The notes under the pieces are model-generated. The model ran no database searches and had not been told where the DNA came from. It worked only from the letters and a program-made list of their open reading frames with translations. From contig JAGOIM010000072.1 in the NCBI GenBank assembly GCA_017995665.1, positions 1-7,305 of the forward strand: 7,305 nucleotides of DNA, read 5' to 3'. The position numbers were made by a program, and so were the translations under genes. Positions 4,912 to 7,305 of the stretch are shown piece after piece; the stretch's first letter is position 1; every line of letters begins with the position of its first letter. The stretch is from Anaerolineaceae bacterium. Its GTDB lineage: Bacteria; Chloroflexota; Anaerolineae; Anaerolineales; Anaerolineaceae.

Positions 4912-6834
4912 GGAAAAATTATTGGAATAGATTTAGGAACAACAAACAGTGTGGTTTCCGTTATGGAAGGCGGTAGCCCTGCTGTCATTACCACTGCTGA
5001 AGGCACGCGGCTTTTACCCTCCGTGGTTGCTTTCAACAAAAATGGCGAACGCTTGGTCGGCAACCCTGCCAAACGTCAGGCAGTTGTCAACCCAGAAAAT
5101 ACGGTTTCGTCTGTGAAACGTTTTATGGGTCGCCGTTATGACGAAGTTTCAGAGGAACGCAAGATGGTTTCTTATAAGGTGGTTGAAGGCCCAACCGGCG
5201 ATGCACGCATCGAAGTGCCCGTAACCGGACAAACCTACACACCGCAAGAGATCTCTGCCATGATTCTTGGCAAACTCAAGGCTGATGCCGAAGCTTATTT
5301 GGGCGAAAAAGTGACCCAGGCAGTTATTACTGTGCCGGCATACTTTAACGACAGTCAGCGCCAAGCAACCAAAGATGCAGGCAAAATTGCCGGTCTCGAA
5401 GTAATGCGAATTATCAATGAGCCGACTGCATCCGCTTTGGCTTATGGCTTGGAAAAGAAAGACAACGAAATCATTTTGGTCTTTGACCTTGGTGGCGGCA
5501 CTTTTGACGTTTCTTTGCTCGAAGTTGGTGGCGGTCTTGTAGAAGTGAAAGCAACCCATGGCGACACTCATTTGGGTGGAGACGATTGGGATAACAAGAT
5601 TGTCAACTGGGCAGCCGATGAGTTCCAAAGAGAACAAGGTATCGACCTGCGCAATGATCGTCAGGCACTTCAGCGTTTACGCGAAGCAGCCGAAAAAGCA
5701 AAAATTGAACTCAGCTCCGTTTTGGAAACTGAACTCAACCTGCCTTACATCACAGCCGATGCCAGCGGTCCGAAGCACTTGTTGTTGAAACTCAGCCGCG
5801 CAAAATTTGAGCAAATGACCGAAGACCTGCTTCAACGCACACGCATCCCCTTCGATGCCGCTTTGAAAGATGCCGGAATGAACATTAGCCAAATTAACGA
5901 GGTCGTTTTGGTTGGCGGTTCAAGCCGTATGCCAATGGTTCAGGAACTGGTTAAGAAAATGACCAACGGAAAAGAGCCCAACAAGGGTGTCAATCCTGAC
6001 GAAGTCGTTTCAGTTGGTGCCGCGATTCAAGGTGGTGTTTTGGCTGGTGACGTGAAAGACGTTCTCTTGCTCGATGTTACCCCGCTTTCTTTGGGTCTTG
6101 AAACTCTGGGTGGTGTGATGACTCGTTTGATTGAGCGCAACACAACCATTCCTGTGAAGAAGACGGAAGTCTTTAGCACAGCTGAAGATAACCAAACCGC
6201 AGTTGACATTCACGTTTTGCAAGGCGAACGCCCGATGGCTGCTGATAACAACACGCTTGGTCGCTTCAGACTGGATGGTATCCCGGCTGCAGCTCGTGGT
6301 ATTCCACAGGTTGAAGTTACCTTTGACATTGACGCAAATGGTATTTTGAGCGTAGCTGCCAAGGATAAAGCCAGCGGTAAGGAACAAAAAGTAACCATCA
6401 CCGCTTCGACTAACCTCGATAAGAGCGATGTTGAGCGCATGGTTCGTGAAGCCAACATGAACAAAGCTGAAGATGACCGCCGCAAAGGTCTGATTGAAGC
6501 CCGAAACCAAGGCGACAGCATTGCCTATCAGTCCGAAAAGACTTTGAAAGAACTTGGCGACAAGGTAGATATTGCCAAACGCAATGACGCCGAAGCGAAG
6601 ATTCAGGTTTTGCGTTCTGCACTTGCCGGTGATGACGTGAGTGCCATTACCAACGCCAGCAATTCGCTGAATGAGGCGATTCAAGCCATCAGCAGCGCGG
6701 CTTATCAGCAAAGCGGTGGCCCCGGTCCCGGCACCCCGCCAAACGCAGGCGGTGACGGAAAAAGCGGTCCGCAAGCCGGTGGAACCTCCGGCGGCGATGA
6801 AGATGTCGTCGATGGCGAATTTACCGAAGCCTAA
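4909..6834 (+). CDS. dnaK: Chaperone protein DnaK (Hsp70)
   Basis: A complete 641-residue Hsp70 (E. coli DnaK has 638). The ATPase domain covers about residues 1-380, with phosphate loop IDLGTTNS (7-14), Lys70, Glu171 in INEPTA, Thr198 in DLGGGTFD and the adenine-site VGGSSRMP (335-342). The interdomain linker VLLLDVTPLSLG lies at 385-396. The substrate-binding beta domain runs to about 500 and the helical lid to about 600. A disordered Gly/Pro-rich tail ends in DEDVVDGEFTEA, like the conserved C-terminus of bacterial DnaK. Residues about 74-108 retain the segment that many Firmicutes DnaK proteins lack. It folds and refolds cytoplasmic proteins in ATP cycles with DnaJ and GrpE. Neither partner gene is adjacent: a divergent nuclease operon lies upstream and a terminator directly downstream, so it looks monocistronic. 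Two dyads in its leader may control it. Confidence 0.98.
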   Translation: MGKIIGIDLGTTNSVVSVMEGGSPAVITTAEGTRLLPSVVAFNKNGERLVGNPAKRQAVVNPENTVSSVKRFMGRRYDEVSEERKMVSYKVVEGPTGDARIEVPVTGQTYTPQEISAMILGKLKADAEAYLGEKVTQAVITVPAYFNDSQRQATKDAGKIAGLEVMRIINEPTASALAYGLEKKDNEIILVFDLGGGTFDVSLLEVGGGLVEVKATHGDTHLGGDDWDNKIVNWAADEFQREQGIDLRNDRQALQRLREAAEKAKIELSSVLETELNLPYITADASGPKHLLLKLSRAKFEQMTEDLLQRTRIPFDAALKDAGMNISQINEVVLVGGSSRMPMVQELVKKMTNGKEPNKGVNPDEVVSVGAAIQGGVLAGDVKDVLLLDVTPLSLGLETLGGVMTRLIERNTTIPVKKTEVFSTAEDNQTAVDIHVLQGERPMAADNNTLGRFRLDGIPAAARGIPQVEVTFDIDANGILSVAAKDKASGKEQKVTITASTNLDKSDVERMVREANMNKAEDDRRKGLIEARNQGDSIAYQSEKTLKELGDKVDIAKRNDAEAKIQVLRSALAGDDVSAITNASNSLNEAIQAISSAAYQQSGGPGPGTPPNAGGDGKSGPQAGGTSGGDEDVVDGEFTEA

Positions 6835-6852
6835 GATTGAATAGTTTTACAA

Positions 6853-6886
6853 ACAGCCCGACTTGAAAAAGTCGGGCTGTTTTTTT
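6853..6886 (+). terminator. Strong intrinsic terminator of dnaK
   Basis: A perfect 12-bp stem, ACAGCCCGACTT (6853-6864) with AAGTCGGGCTGT (6869-6880), closes a GAAA tetraloop and runs into seven T residues (6880-6886). It begins 18 bases after the dnaK stop. AAA before and TTT after the stem could lengthen pairing. It should end most dnaK transcripts. Confidence 0.93.
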
Positions 6887-6962
6887 ATTTCAGCTGATTT
6901 GCAAATTTGGAGAGAATTGCCGATACATATAACTTTTACATTTTTTCGGTGTTAAGTTTGAT

Positions 6963-6982
6963 AAAATAGTTCAGGCTATTTT
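6963..6982. repeat. Perfect 7-6-7 inverted repeat upstream of the MFS gene
   Basis: AAAATAG (6963-6969) and CTATTTT (6976-6982) flank TTCAGG. The site is 31 bases before the ATG at 7014, in an AT-rich stretch. It is followed by further T residues to 6984, so it could be a weak terminator-like hairpin or an operator for the transporter gene. Its arm-and-centre geometry equals that of the repeat at 4863-4882, but the sequence is different. Confidence 0.4.
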
Positions 6983-7013
6983 TTAAAATTTAACTATTAG
7001 AATGGAACACCCC

Positions 7014-7305
7014 ATGAGCGATTCCTCCAAAATTCAACTTGATAATTCAAAAGAAGCTAAGCAAGCTCGTCATGCTTGGTATCTTTATGATTTCGGCAAT
7101 TCTGCATACGCTGCGGTCATCCTTTTAGCGGTCTTTTCTTCCTACTTCAAGAACGTCGTTGTAGGTGGGGCGGAAGGGACGCGCCTGTGGGGCTTGGCTG
7201 TCGGGATTGCTGCTGTGGTTGTGGCAATCATCTCGCCAATTCTCGGCGCGATTGCCGATTCTTCCCGCTCGAAGAAGCTTTTTCTCTTCATCTTTACTGC
7301 AATTT
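7014..7305 (+). CDS. UMF1/Atg22-like MFS transporter (3' end off the window)
   Basis: The first 97 residues of a membrane transporter open to the right edge; complete family members have over 400 residues and about 12 helices. After a polar N-terminal stretch comes WYLYDFGNSAY (22-32), close to the W-x-L-Y-D-F-x-N-S-A-F/Y signature of the UMF1/Atg22-like MFS group. A first helix follows (about 33-45), then a second beginning LWGLAVG (about 62-80). It ends in SPILGAIAD-SSRSKK, the MFS loop between helices 2 and 3 with its conserved Asp and basic residues. The substrate is unknown; yeast Atg22 exports amino acids from the vacuole. Start choice: ATG 7014 has a weak GGA at 7004-7006, whereas in-frame ATG 7002 has none, so 7014 is preferred narrowly. 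The dnaK terminator upstream means it needs its own promoter. None stands out; TAGAAT at 6998-7003 is one possible -10 box. Confidence 0.85.
   Translation, partial: MSDSSKIQLDNSKEAKQARHAWYLYDFGNSAYAAVILLAVFSSYFKNVVVGGAEGTRLWGLAVGIAAVVVAIISPILGAIADSSRSKKLFLFIFTAI

Noticed and set aside
4704..4976. A 90-codon plus-strand open frame running through the intergenic region into dnaK
   Set aside because: It starts with TTG without a ribosome binding site and overlaps the first 68 bases of dnaK in another frame. It covers the likely promoter and dyads. An AT-rich region without stops is the simpler explanation.
5149..5637. A 162-codon minus-strand open frame inside dnaK
   Set aside because: Same reason: it is a shadow of conserved ATPase-domain codons and has no start signal.
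6010..6774. A 254-codon open frame on the minus strand inside dnaK
   Set aside because: It is wholly antisense to a textbook DnaK. Long antisense frames opposite dnaK are a known by-product of its codon usage. There is no ribosome binding site and no plausible domain.
6897..6906. Palindrome ATTTGCAAAT downstream of the dnaK terminator
   Set aside because: A 10-bp palindrome in AT-rich DNA is expected by chance, and it is not placed at any promoter or start that I can define.

Overview
The window (about 45% GC by eye) looks like bacterial chromosome, most plausibly from an anaerobic member of the Chloroflexota (Anaerolineae-like). I base that on the flavour of the DnaK sequence and on a group 3-type [NiFe] hydrogenase in the same stretch. 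It is an impression from protein sequence, not a computed placement. No mobile element, CRISPR array, tRNA or rRNA is visible.

Layout. (1) Bases 1-2599, plus strand: the 3' part of a [NiFe] hydrogenase large subunit, a multi-pass membrane protein of the DUF1576 type starting with TTG, and a small soluble protein of unknown function whose start overlaps the membrane gene by 32 bases. The three are packed like one operon. (2) Bases 2606-4690, minus strand, convergent with the first block: an SbcD/Mre11-type nuclease subunit, a 61-residue two-helix membrane protein and an HD-domain phosphohydrolase, separated by 2 and 10 bases. (3) Bases 4691-4908: a divergent regulatory region between the nuclease operon and dnaK, holding a near-consensus -10 box directly in front of the nuclease ATG and several perfect dyads in front of dnaK. 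(4) Bases 4909-6834, plus strand: complete dnaK, followed by a strong intrinsic terminator, so it appears to be transcribed alone. (5) From about 7014 to the right edge, plus strand: the first part of a UMF1/Atg22-like MFS transporter.

How the genes relate. The hydrogenase large subunit ends exactly where maturation proteases normally cut, with Asn replacing the usual His. It would need no C-terminal processing, and the next gene is a membrane protein rather than a protease. The DUF1576 protein shows a clear internal duplication, which suggests a two-fold pseudosymmetric transporter or channel; its substrate is not evident. The nuclease operon lacks sbcC within the window. The dnaK gene has neither grpE nor dnaJ beside it and no CIRCE or HAIR operator that I can see; instead it carries two back-to-back dyads in its presumed leader. 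The best candidates for something undescribed are the hydrogenase/DUF1576/small-protein cluster, the nuclease/small-membrane/HD-hydrolase cluster, and the dnaK leader.
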